64,000 nucleotides of DNA from DATHZQ01 sp965216945 (GCA_965216945.1 CBDCGU010000003.1:1116001-1180000); one strand, 5' to 3'; positions 42,129 through 50,641 are shown, counted from the first letter of the stretch. The notes: a model not told the origin generated them from the letters alone. A program made the numbers and translations.

Positions 42129-42665
42129 TCATCGCAGCTCCGGAGGGAGCTCGCAGATGTCGGGGAGCGTGCGGTACAGCTCGGCGTAATCGAGGCCGTA
42201 GCCGACCACCCAGACGTCGGGGATGGTGAAACCGAGGTAGTCGATGACCACCTCGGTCTCGGTGCGCTCCGGCTTGAACAGCAGGCTGCATGTCTTGAGA
42301 CTGGCCGGACCCCGTGCTCGCAGCAGCCGCAACAGGTAGGCCAGCGTACGCCCCGTGTCGACGATGTCCTCGACGACCACCACGTGCTGCCCCTCGAGCG
42401 GATGGCGCACATCCATCAGCAGGCGCACGGCTCCTGGATGCTGGCTCTGGGCGGCACCGTAGCTGGTGACGGCGAGGAACTCGACGCGGTGCGGCACACT
42501 GAGGCGACGTGCCAGGTCGGCGAGGAAGATGAACGACCCCTTGAGCACACCGACGAGAACGATCTCGCCTTTGTCCGCATAGTCTCGATCCAGCTCGGCG
42601 GCCAGCTCGCCGACACGTGCGTCGATGTCGCCTGCCGGAATGAGAACGGGTGGAGATGGGGTCAC
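42129..42665 (-). CDS. hpt: Hypoxanthine phosphoribosyltransferase
   Basis: 178 residues from GTG 42665. PRPP-binding motif VVVVEDIVDTGRTLAYL, VLVGVLKGSFIFLADL near the N-terminus, and LLFKPERTE plus DVWVVGYGLDYAELYR near the C-terminus. Purine salvage: converts hypoxanthine or guanine plus PRPP to IMP or GMP in the cytosol. Normal length; identity secure. Confidence 0.96.
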   Translation of the reverse strand: MTPSPPVLIPAGDIDARVGELAAELDRDYADKGEIVLVGVLKGSFIFLADLARRLSVPHRVEFLAVTSYGAAQSQHPGAVRLLMDVRHPLEGQHVVVVEDIVDTGRTLAYLLRLLRARGPASLKTCSLLFKPERTETEVVIDYLGFTIPDVWVVGYGLDYAELYRTLPDICELPPELR

Positions 42666-42687
42666 GTCCTCGACCCTCCGCGCCCGA

Positions 42688-43758
42688 TCAGCCGATCGAC
42701 TCGAGGTACTTCGACGCCACCCAACCGTCACCGGAGTCCGTCGTGACCTTGACCCACGTGTACCCGTCGGCCTCCACGGCCGACCCGGCATCGGCGACGA
42801 CCCGAGCGCCCGTCGGCAGCTCGGCGACGACGGTGCCCGACGTCGAGGGGGCGTCCCGCATGTTGAGGTCGGGTTTGGCCGTCACGGTGTGGGTCGGCTT
42901 GACCCTGCTCGACGGTGCGCCGGCGATGGGGTCGAGATACTTGCTTGCGACCCACCCGGCGATGCCACCCCCCGCTTCGATTTGCACCCACTCGTAGCCA
43001 TCGGCTTCCCGGCGATCGGTGGCGGTCACGATCACCTGCGTTCCGCTCGGCAGGGCGGCGACCTTGCTCCCGCGGGTCGACGGTTCGCTGCGGACGTTGA
43101 GGCTCGTGGCGGCAACGCCGTGGGTCGCTCCCTCGAGCGGTCCTGGCGCTGCGGCAACCCCTGCTCCCTCGGAGCCGGCGGTAGCCGACCCATCTGGGAT
43201 CGTCGACGGGTCGACAGCAACTCCGTCAGGGCCCTGATCGAGCTGGAAGTGCATCCGGTCGGGCTTCTTCCAGTTCCCTCCCCAGGACCAGATCCGCCGG
43301 CCCTCTGTGTTCTTGATCGCCAGGACGGCCGCAACGTGACCCCTCTGCAGCTTGCCTGCATAGGCCGACCCCTCGGTGTAGGGGTTCAGCTTGGGATCGA
43401 TGTCGATGGCGATCCCGTAGGAGTGCAACGAGTAGTGCTTGCTGCCGGCGATCTTGCGGCACTTGTTCGACCAAGAGCGCTTGGGCTGGTAGCCCGCCGA
43501 GGCGAGTGCTGCTTCCAGAGCCTCGTAGGCGTCGACGGCGGGGGCCGGCACACCCCCGATGCTCTTGCCGAAGAACTTCACGTCGACGAACTTGCCCGGA
43601 CCCTTACCGCAGAACCAGTCCTTCCACTCGCGGCGCATGTCGGCCGTGCCCTCCAGCTCCACGTCCGCCAGCTCACCATCTCCCTCCGGGTCCTCGAACT
43701 CGGGCGGCACCTCACCGAAAGGGGGTGGGTGCTCGATGTCGTGCTGCTCGTCACTCAT
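42688..43758 (-). CDS. M15-family peptidase with two SH3b domains
   Basis: 356 residues from ATG 43758. Residues about 45-175 are a D-Ala-D-Ala carboxypeptidase-like zinc domain: KHYSLHSYGIAIDID (His112 and Asp119) and RMHFQ (His170). Two bacterial SH3 repeats follow (about 215-280 and 290-356: TSLNVRSEPSTRGSKV, DLNMRDAPSTSGTVV, each ending in GWVASKYL). No signal peptide or transmembrane helix is visible at the N-terminus, which is acidic, so export is unexplained; it could be non-classically released, or a phage-type endolysin relative. Confidence 0.85.
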   Translation of the reverse strand: MSDEQHDIEHPPPFGEVPPEFEDPEGDGELADVELEGTADMRREWKDWFCGKGPGKFVDVKFFGKSIGGVPAPAVDAYEALEAALASAGYQPKRSWSNKCRKIAGSKHYSLHSYGIAIDIDPKLNPYTEGSAYAGKLQRGHVAAVLAIKNTEGRRIWSWGGNWKKPDRMHFQLDQGPDGVAVDPSTIPDGSATAGSEGAGVAAAPGPLEGATHGVAATSLNVRSEPSTRGSKVAALPSGTQVIVTATDRREADGYEWVQIEAGGGIAGWVASKYLDPIAGAPSSRVKPTHTVTAKPDLNMRDAPSTSGTVVAELPTGARVVADAGSAVEADGYTWVKVTTDSGDGWVASKYLESIG

Positions 43759-43838
43759 CTGCTGCTCACCTTCTGCTCCGCCGCGCTGACTCGTCCCTCC
43801 GATGAAACCTAGTGGTGTGGCAGGTCGGTGTCCCGGAG

Positions 43839-43899
43839 CGGACCGCACCGCACGGTCCGGCCTTGCGGCACGACGACGCCGGCCACGAGCGCGTATATT
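43839..43899 (+). promoter_or_regulatory. Candidate control region of the hydrolase/protease operon: CGGACCG inverted repeat and TATATT
   Basis: CGGACCG (43839-43845) and CGGTCCG (43853-43859) are exact inverted repeats with a seven-base loop. TATATT at 43894-43899 is the only AT-rich hexamer before the start at 43926 and may be its -10; no good -35 is seen at the expected distance. The repeat may be an operator or the hairpin of a short leader. Confidence 0.35.
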
Positions 43900-43925
43900 C
43901 CCGGTCGAGAGAGAGGAACCCGCTG

Positions 43926-44864
43926 ATGCGTCGACACGTCACGTTCATTCACGGCATCGCCAACCAGCCCAGGCCGGAGAAGATGATCACGAGCTGGAAG
44001 CGGGCGCTCGCCGACGGTGGCGACGGGCTGGACCTCGACCTCTACGGCGTGACCACATCGATGGTCTACTGGGCCGACGTCATGTATGCCAAGACGTCCG
44101 ACGCCGTTTCCGAGAACGAGTCCGTCGTCTTCGAGGGCGTGACGGCAGGTGAGCTCCACGGGGACATCGACGAGAGCTACCTGGAGACCACAGACGCCGC
44201 CGAGCGGGCCTTCATCGCAGCGATGTACGACACGTACAACCTGGATGCCGACGAGAGCACACCGGTGCCTGACGTGTCCGAAGTCGAGGCGCAGGGCGCA
44301 CACCAGCTCGAGGCGGTGCCGCTGCCCTGGTTCGTCAAGAAGCCGCTGATGAAGATCTTCCTGCGTGACGTGCATCACTATCTGTTCAACACCGAGCACT
44401 CGCCCCGACCCGACGACACGTACCTGGTCCAAGACGAGATTCGCAGCCGCTATGTCGCCGATTTCGAGGCCGTCGAGGCCGACATCCACGTCATCGTCGC
44501 CCACAGCATGGGGACGGTCATCAGCTATGACCTGTTGAAGCGGGTTCCCGAGGCGCTCGACGTGGACGGGTTGATCACGCTGGGCAGCCCGCTGGGTCTG
44601 AGCGAGATCCAGGACAAGCTCGGACCGGAGTACACGAGGGGGGACGGTTTTCCCGAGAAGCTCGGCACCTGGGTGAACGTGGCGGACGGCCTCGACCCGG
44701 TGTGTGGCGCCGACCCCGCCATCGCCAATGACTTCCGCAAGGGTGGCGAAAAGGTGATCACCGACGTCAAGGTCCGCAACGATGGTGCATTCCGCCACCC
44801 GGTCAACAAGTACCTGAGACAGCGTGCCGTCCAGCAGGCCGTCCAGACGGCACTGGGGCTCTGA
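43926..44864 (+). CDS. Stand-alone alpha/beta hydrolase of the TPR-scaffold cassette
   Basis: 312 residues from ATG 43926, with GAGGAA upstream. It begins directly with the hydrolase strand VTFIHGIANQPRPEKM (oxyanion His9-Gly10). Nucleophile elbow HVIVAHSMGTVISYDLL (Ser194), candidate acid Asp257 in VADGLDPVCGAD, candidate His291 in FRHPVNKYL. A region at residues about 65-165 is an insertion covering the active site (DTYNLDADES and PWFVKKPLMKIF), as in lipases. No signal peptide. The protease gene starts nine bases downstream, so the two are one operon. Its triad resembles that of the fused hydrolase at 47913-49628. Role: predicted effector of the cassette (lipid or ester hydrolysis), inference. 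Confidence 0.85.
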   Translation: MRRHVTFIHGIANQPRPEKMITSWKRALADGGDGLDLDLYGVTTSMVYWADVMYAKTSDAVSENESVVFEGVTAGELHGDIDESYLETTDAAERAFIAAMYDTYNLDADESTPVPDVSEVEAQGAHQLEAVPLPWFVKKPLMKIFLRDVHHYLFNTEHSPRPDDTYLVQDEIRSRYVADFEAVEADIHVIVAHSMGTVISYDLLKRVPEALDVDGLITLGSPLGLSEIQDKLGPEYTRGDGFPEKLGTWVNVADGLDPVCGADPAIANDFRKGGEKVITDVKVRNDGAFRHPVNKYLRQRAVQQAVQTALGL

Positions 44865-44873
44865 GGCAGCCGG

Positions 44874-46454
44874 ATGAGCACGATCTTCGAAAGCGAGCTC
44901 GGGGAGAACCTCGACGCGGCCCTCGACTCTCGCAAAGACGACGATCTGGTCGACGCCTTGCACGCCATCCTCGATGCGACCTGGGCCGGTCAGCTCGGCG
45001 GGCAGCAGATCCAGGACATCGTGGAACGCCTGCGGCGAGAGGCCGAGTTCGACCACGCCGTGACGGTCGGCGATGCTGCGATCGCCACCGAGGCTGCGAC
45101 CGTGACCACACGCCTGACCTACTGCCAGGCGTTGATCGAGACAGGAGCGCTGCACGCCGCCGAGCTCGAGCTGTTGCGCATGCTCGAGGACGGGGACGCC
45201 ACTGCCGCGGAGCTCGGCGAGGCGCGTGGTCTGGTGGGCCGCCTGCGCAAGCAGCGCTACGTCGCGGGTAAGCGGCGAGGGGACCTCCAGGCGGCGATCT
45301 CCGCATACTTCGAGGGTTACCGGGAGGGCACCGACCCTCAGTGGCACGGTGTCAACCTCGTGGCGCTCCTGGCCAGGGCGCGGCGGGAACGGATGGACGT
45401 TCCGCCGGGTGTCCCCGACCTCGAACGAGTCACCGACGAGGTGCTGGCGAGCATCGAGGAGGTGCCGCCAAATCAGCGGACCATCTGGACGCGGGCCACC
45501 GAGGTGGAGTCTCTCATCGCCAAAGGCGACACCACGGCGGCTCGCCGGGTCGCCGAGGATCTGGCCAGGAGCAAACACGTCAACGCCTTCGAGCTGCAGA
45601 GCCTGCGACGCCAGCTCGTCGAGATATGGGAGCTGGACGACACCGACCCGGTGGTTCTCGCCATCAGCGACCGCACGCTGCAGCTGGGCAGGGGCGCCTC
45701 GCTCGACCTCCCCGAGTCGCCCATGAAGCTGGAGAAGATCTTCGGCACGGCATTGCCGATCGGGTACAACAACCTGATGAAGGGGCTGCGGGCGGCCGAG
45801 TCGGTGTGCAAGATCACCGATGCCGCCGGCGAGGGATGGGGTACCGGCTTCCTCGTCAGGGGGAGCCTCATCCACGAATCCCTCGGTGACGATCCGCTCA
45901 TCGTGACCAACGCCCACGTCATCAGCTCGATCCCCGGCGAGAGCCAGCTCCAGGCCGAGGAGGCCGAGGCCCATTTCGAGGTGACGAAAGGGATCGACGA
46001 CGAGCGGCTCGTGGTCAGAGGTCTCCGCGAGATCTGGACATCGCCGATACGCAGGCGCGATGTCACATTGCTGCGCTTCGACACGGCGGTCCCCGACCTG
46101 CCGCAACCGATCGAAGCCGCTCCCGTGCTGCCACCCCCCAAGGAAGGTGCCTTCGTCTACGTGATCGGGCATCCGGCAGGCGGCGGCCTCAAGTTCTCGA
46201 TCCGAGGCAACGACCTGCTGTGCTATGACCCCGAGAACGTCAAGGTCCACTACACCGCACCCACGGAGGGTGGCAGCTCAGGGAGCCCCGTGTTCACAGC
46301 GGCATGGCAACTCATGGCCGTACACCACGCCGGCAACGAGCAGATGCGACAACTGGACGACCCGTCCAAGACCTACAAAGCCAACGAGGGCATCACCCTC
46401 CAGTCCATCCGCACCGAGTTCGCATCGACACCCACTCAGGGATCCGTCGGCTGA
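44874..46454 (+). CDS. TPR-scaffold (TPR-S-like) protein fused to a trypsin-like protease
   Basis: 526 residues, cytosolic (no signal peptide). Residues about 1-290 are helical repeats, including GRLRKQRYVAG (Gly122-Tyr129), AISAYFEGYREG and WHGVNLVALL (Gly159-Asn161), the same residues as in the two minus-strand proteins. Residues about 305-500 are a chymotrypsin-fold protease: GEGWGTGFLVRG, catalytic His348 in IVTNAHVI, Asp396 in RRDVTLLRFD, Ser469 in TEGGSSGSPVF, so it should be active. A TPR sensor in front of a protease suits proteolytic activation of targets upon signal binding. The 3' end overlaps the convergent DRHyd gene by 19 bases. Confidence 0.88.
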   Translation: MSTIFESELGENLDAALDSRKDDDLVDALHAILDATWAGQLGGQQIQDIVERLRREAEFDHAVTVGDAAIATEAATVTTRLTYCQALIETGALHAAELELLRMLEDGDATAAELGEARGLVGRLRKQRYVAGKRRGDLQAAISAYFEGYREGTDPQWHGVNLVALLARARRERMDVPPGVPDLERVTDEVLASIEEVPPNQRTIWTRATEVESLIAKGDTTAARRVAEDLARSKHVNAFELQSLRRQLVEIWELDDTDPVVLAISDRTLQLGRGASLDLPESPMKLEKIFGTALPIGYNNLMKGLRAAESVCKITDAAGEGWGTGFLVRGSLIHESLGDDPLIVTNAHVISSIPGESQLQAEEAEAHFEVTKGIDDERLVVRGLREIWTSPIRRRDVTLLRFDTAVPDLPQPIEAAPVLPPPKEGAFVYVIGHPAGGGLKFSIRGNDLLCYDPENVKVHYTAPTEGGSSGSPVFTAAWQLMAVHHAGNEQMRQLDDPSKTYKANEGITLQSIRTEFASTPTQGSVG

Positions 46455-47911
46455 TCGGGATCCGCATCCTGGCCGTCGTGATCGGGGTCGACGTCATGCG
46501 TCGGGGCATGAGGCGTGAGCTCCTCGATCTTGGACTCCAGGGCCGCCTCGATCTGCTCGAGCCAATCGGTGGGTTCACCACGTGCAGACCGGGCGGCGTG
46601 GATGAGACGCAGGTTGCGCAGGGTGGTCTCCGGCTCCCACACTTCCCTGGTGATGGCCAGCGCAGCCCTCGCCTGCTTGAACGCCTCCTCTCTGTCCCAC
46701 CCGAGCACGGCGAGCTCGAGCAGCGTTGCGTAATCCCAGTAGTCCGGTGTCCCTCCGGCGATGCGGCGCATCGACGAATAGCGAACGACCGGCAGCATGT
46801 TCTCCCGCTCCGGATCGGGCGGTTGGGCCAGCTCCATCAATGTGACCGCGTTGACGCCCGGGTATGCGTCGCGCCAGTCCGCCTCGAAACCCTTGCGGTA
46901 GGCAGCGATCGCTTTGTCCAGCTCGCCGTCTGCGAGCAACGGGTCGCCTGCCTTGGCGTCGTCCCAACGATCCTTGTACACCCGGCCCAAGAGGCCGTAC
47001 GTCTCGGGGCTCGGCCCGTTGTTGTCGATCACGTCGAGGAGTACACGCTCGGCCTTGTCTCGCTCACCCAGGCGGTTGAGGGCGAACCCGAGTTGCTCCT
47101 GGACCAGCACCGAACGGCGAACGGGGTCGGACATCTCCTCCACCACCTCGACCATCTTGGGGTGGGCGTTGACGGCGCGGTAGGACAGCATCAGATCGAC
47201 GACGATCCCGGCTTCTACTTCCTGCAACGGCCCCAGGTCGGTGCGCACGGCGTCGATGGCCGCCTCTCCGGACCGCCTGGCGTCCGCCAGCGCGGTCTTC
47301 ACGTCGACGGCGTACGCAGCCTCCTCCCGGAAGTTGTCGGTCTTCAGGTGGCTGACGTCGGCAGCGGGTAGATCGATGAGCTGGAACACCGGGCTGTCGG
47401 GAGCACCCGCCTTCGCCGCCTCGAGTGCGGCCTTGATGTCGGCGATGTCGTCGTCGAGGTTGCTCGGCGTGCCGCCGTCCAGCGCATACGGCACGCTGCG
47501 CAGGTAGTTGACGTCGAACGGCAGTCGGGTGTCCTCGGCATAGATCGAGACCGTGGTCCTGGGGCGAATCCCGTGGCGAACCCCGAGCTCGTAGAAGACG
47601 TTGGCGTTGGCGGTGGTGAGGTCGGCCACGGCGTACGGACACAGGATCAACCGTTCGAACATGGGCTTGTGGATGATGCCGCCGAGCTTCTCCTCATCCG
47701 CACGGATCGGCTCCATCCCGGCCGCTTCGATGGCAGGCCGAATGAGCTCGCGATACACCGTGTCGAAGTCGATCGAACCTCCGGCCGGATTCGGCTTGGA
47801 TCCAAACGGCATCAGCACGAAGCACAAGGGCCTCGCACCGACGGAAGGCTCGTGTTGGGAAGAAGGCTCGTGCTCAGAAGGAATGGTGCTGCCTCCCCTT
47901 GGGATGTCCAC
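46436..47911 (-). CDS. DRHyd (nucleoside deoxyribosyltransferase-like) domain fused to TPR-scaffold domain
   Basis: 491 residues from GTG 47911. Residues 28-150 form a Rossmann-like domain of the nucleoside-deoxyribosyltransferase/DRHyd class: CFVLMPFG, DFDTVYRELIRPAIEAAG, AVADLTTANANVFYELGVRHG, with Asn103 and the probable catalytic Glu108 (motif N-V-F-Y-E-L-G). Residues about 195-450 are TPR-like helices related to the region called DUF4071/TRAFs-binding in ASK kinases, with GRVYKDRW (309-316), AIAAYRKGFEADW and YPGVNAVTL (Gly352-Asn354). Such proteins are thought to cleave NAD+ or nucleotides to give a messenger. It begins one base after the stop of the upstream gene. An AAGGGGAGG lies seven bases before an in-frame ATT within the first codons, so the true start could be there. 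Confidence 0.85.
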   Translation of the reverse strand: MDIPRGGSTIPSEHEPSSQHEPSVGARPLCFVLMPFGSKPNPAGGSIDFDTVYRELIRPAIEAAGMEPIRADEEKLGGIIHKPMFERLILCPYAVADLTTANANVFYELGVRHGIRPRTTVSIYAEDTRLPFDVNYLRSVPYALDGGTPSNLDDDIADIKAALEAAKAGAPDSPVFQLIDLPAADVSHLKTDNFREEAAYAVDVKTALADARRSGEAAIDAVRTDLGPLQEVEAGIVVDLMLSYRAVNAHPKMVEVVEEMSDPVRRSVLVQEQLGFALNRLGERDKAERVLLDVIDNNGPSPETYGLLGRVYKDRWDDAKAGDPLLADGELDKAIAAYRKGFEADWRDAYPGVNAVTLMELAQPPDPERENMLPVVRYSSMRRIAGGTPDYWDYATLLELAVLGWDREEAFKQARAALAITREVWEPETTLRNLRLIHAARSARGEPTDWLEQIEAALESKIEELTPHAPTHDVDPDHDGQDADPDQPTDP

Positions 47912-47912
47912 G

Positions 47913-49628
47913 CTACTCAGACGTGCGCTCGGCGTCGTTCTCCGCCTCACGGCGGTCCCGCTCTTCCTCCACCGTCTCCTCGACGGCGCGCATCTGGGCA
48001 GGATCGCCGATGTGTGCGGCGAAGACCTCCAGGATCGGTTCGGTGCCGGCGGGGCTACCGAGGAGGTCCACGATGTTTGCCGCCTGGATTCCGGTCGACG
48101 CCAGGAAACGATCGTTGTCGGTGAGCTCGAAGGCTTCCTCGTAGCGATCGGCCGCGGCCACATAGTCTCCGAGCAACAGCAATGCCTCCGCGACGGAGGC
48201 GGCAACCCAATACTCCTCGCGCTCCACATCGGAAACGGCCTCCAGGACGGCAGCCGCGAGGTCTCGATGTGGCTTTCCCGTGGCCAGGCTCATGAAGGCG
48301 GCGTTGATGCCGTTGTACAGGATCTGATCGACGTCGCGAGCTGCAACAGCCGCTTCATACCCGGCGCGGTACGTCTCGAGCGCACGCCTCCCGAGCGCCG
48401 GTGGGCGGCCGGTGGACAGCCACTGGCGTTTGATCCTTCCTGCCGTGATGCCGAGAGTCTCCGGATCCGTCTTGACGTCATCGGGAAGGCCGTTGAGCGT
48501 GGCGATGGCCGTGGCTTGGTCACCGAGCGCCGATTGGGCGATCGCCAGCTGTTGAGTGACGTGCACATCGTTGGCGAATGGCGTCGCTCCATCAGGAAGC
48601 TCGTACGCCAGATAGCGTCGCAGCAGATCCACCGCCGTCTGATGGCGAGCCTTGCGGCCGAGGGCAAGCCCGAGCGCTCGCTCGACCGTCGGATACTCCA
48701 CCGGACCACCAAGCAGTTGACCGGCGATCGCCATCAATGACTCGACATCACCGAGCATCTCGTCCGCACCCCGCACCTGGTTCATCAACTTGACCGCCTC
48801 GGCAGACCTTCCGTGGACCGCCTGGAGCGCTTGGAGCGTGGCGCGTGGCCGGAGCAATCGCTGCACCAGGACGTCGACGGGGGCAGTTCCGACCTTCTCC
48901 GGTTTCACCAGTTGCACGTGGTTGCCCGGGACCAACAACTGCTCGTCGAACGGGAACGGTTCGAGGGCGCTCTCAGGAGGTACGAAGCGATCCTTCATCC
49001 CACCGACCACGGTCACACCAAACGTTCCGAGGCTGTCGGGATCATCGCGGCGATCGTCGACCTGTTCCTTCCACTCGGTGCGCAGGTTGGTGACGAAGTC
49101 GCTGATATCGGACATGTCGGCGATCTGGTTCTTGAGAAAGGAACCAAACCGCGCCTTGCGCAGACCACCGCTCGGCGTTGCGTACATGACGATCTCGTTG
49201 ATCTTGCTCAGCTTGCTCTGCGAGACGTCGATGGCTGCCTCGCGTATGCGGCGCAGCTCTTCGATCACGTAGGCCTGCACGACGAGTCCGCCCATGCTGT
49301 GGGCAACGAGCTTGATCTCCTGGTAGCGATCGTCTGCGTCGATCGTCCCGTCGAGCAGCGTCCGCAGGCCCTGACCGATCGTGGTGATGTCGGGATCGTT
49401 CTCCCAGAACCACTTGGTGACGGCGTAGGACAGGCTCAGCTTCGACGGGTACTGCCAGAACCAGTAGTCGAACGCACCGAGTTCCGGCATCTGGGTCAGT
49501 CTTTCCGGAAACGTGCCCCACGTCTTGACACCATCTCCGGTGAAGCCGTGTACGAACACCGCCGCGTGGCGCGTCGCGCCGTGGCGGTTCTCGAACTTGA
49601 CCGGGTTCGCAACGGCCTCGGCAACCAT
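47913..49628 (-). CDS. Alpha/beta hydrolase fused to TPR-scaffold domain
   Basis: 571 residues from ATG 49628, with GGAGAGAGG upstream. Residues 20-260 are a lipase-like hydrolase: AAVFVHGFTGDGVKTW, nucleophile IKLVAHSMGGLVVQAY (Ser111), acid Asp213 in MKDRFVPPES, His237 in VPGNHVQLVKP. Residues about 265-540 are TPR-like helices with GRIKRQW (397-403), ALETYRAGYEAAV and LYNGINAAF (Gly440-Asn442), matching the motifs of the DRHyd fusion and the protease. First gene of the minus-strand pair, co-transcribed with the DRHyd gene. Predicted effector switched on by the same signal; no signal peptide. Confidence 0.88.
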   Translation of the reverse strand: MVAEAVANPVKFENRHGATRHAAVFVHGFTGDGVKTWGTFPERLTQMPELGAFDYWFWQYPSKLSLSYAVTKWFWENDPDITTIGQGLRTLLDGTIDADDRYQEIKLVAHSMGGLVVQAYVIEELRRIREAAIDVSQSKLSKINEIVMYATPSGGLRKARFGSFLKNQIADMSDISDFVTNLRTEWKEQVDDRRDDPDSLGTFGVTVVGGMKDRFVPPESALEPFPFDEQLLVPGNHVQLVKPEKVGTAPVDVLVQRLLRPRATLQALQAVHGRSAEAVKLMNQVRGADEMLGDVESLMAIAGQLLGGPVEYPTVERALGLALGRKARHQTAVDLLRRYLAYELPDGATPFANDVHVTQQLAIAQSALGDQATAIATLNGLPDDVKTDPETLGITAGRIKRQWLSTGRPPALGRRALETYRAGYEAAVAARDVDQILYNGINAAFMSLATGKPHRDLAAAVLEAVSDVEREEYWVAASVAEALLLLGDYVAAADRYEEAFELTDNDRFLASTGIQAANIVDLLGSPAGTEPILEVFAAHIGDPAQMRAVEETVEEERDRREAENDAERTSE

Positions 49629-49770
49629 GCGGCATCCTCTCTCCTGCGGCCGCCCAGGCTACGCAGCAAAGCTGCGCCAGTGCATGGCGAAGCCGAGACG
49701 TCGGGTCGCAAACGACGGACCTCAACTCGCAGCATGCGGAGCCGTGGCCTTCCCCCGGAGAGTCGGAGAC

Positions 49771-50586
49771 TCACAGCGTGGCGAGGCGGGCGTGTGCATC
49801 GGGCTCCAGCAGCATCTGACGCAGTTGCGTCCCGAAGTGGCCAGGGTCGCCCGTCGTCAGGAACACCGTCTCACCGGCGGCAGCATCGGTGGCCAGCCGG
49901 TTGGCGTCGAGTATCCGGCCGAGCTGCCGGGCCACGGCCGGCGCCGGGTCGATGAGATCGACGCCGTCTCCGAGGATCCGGCGAATGCGATCTGCGACGA
50001 ATGGGTAGTGGGTGCAGCCGAGCACGAGCGTGTCGATGCCGGCCGCCGTCATCGGAGCGAGATGGGCATGGAGCGCGGCATCGATGACCGGGCCTTCGAG
50101 GATTCCGTCCTCGATCAGCTCGACGAGACCCGTCCCGGCTCGTTCCACGAGGCCGACGCCGGTGGCGTGGCGGTCGATCACCGAGGCGTACAGCTCTCCT
50201 TGAAAGGTGGCCGCGGTCGCCAGCACGCCCACGACGCCGCGGTCCGTCTGTTCGGCGGCCGGCTTCACGGCCGGCTCCATGCCGACGAACGGCACGGTGG
50301 GAAACGCCGCCCGCAAGTGGTGGAGTGCCGCGGCGGAGGCGGTGTTGCATGCCAGCACGACGGTCTTGGCGCCGCGGCTCAACAAATGATCGACCACGAC
50401 GAAGCTGCGTGCCCGCACCTCGTCGAGCGATCGTTCACCGTATGGCGCCCAGGCTTGGTCGGCGAGGTAGACCAGCGACTCCTGCGGCCGCTGGCTTCGG
50501 ATCTCCCGCAAGATGGAGAGCCCACCGACCCCAGAGTCGAAGACCCCGACCGGCCGCCCGTCGCCTTTGTCGCCTCGTCCCGTCAC
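49771..50586 (-). CDS. murI: Glutamate racemase
   Basis: 271 residues from GTG 50586. PVGVFDSGVGGLSILREI near the N-terminus, catalytic Cys80 in TVVLACNTASAAAL and Cys191 in LVLGCTHYPF. Makes D-glutamate for peptidoglycan. Normal length and all key residues present. It marks the right edge of the conflict cassette region, 142 bases from the fused hydrolase start. Confidence 0.97.
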   Translation of the reverse strand: MTGRGDKGDGRPVGVFDSGVGGLSILREIRSQRPQESLVYLADQAWAPYGERSLDEVRARSFVVVDHLLSRGAKTVVLACNTASAAALHHLRAAFPTVPFVGMEPAVKPAAEQTDRGVVGVLATAATFQGELYASVIDRHATGVGLVERAGTGLVELIEDGILEGPVIDAALHAHLAPMTAAGIDTLVLGCTHYPFVADRIRRILGDGVDLIDPAPAVARQLGRILDANRLATDAAAGETVFLTTGDPGHFGTQLRQMLLEPDAHARLATL

Positions 50587-50641
50587 GAGCCGAGAGATTA
50601 CCGGGGGCGCCGCCCTGCCCCGAGAGCAGCCGTCAGACGGA

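Noticed and set aside
43809..46250. Very long open frame (over 800 codons) antisense to the hydrolase and protease genes
   Set aside because: Typical antisense shadow in GC-rich DNA: Arg/His/Asp/Val-rich, no domain, no start context; the plus-strand genes have clear catalytic motifs and ribosome-binding sites.
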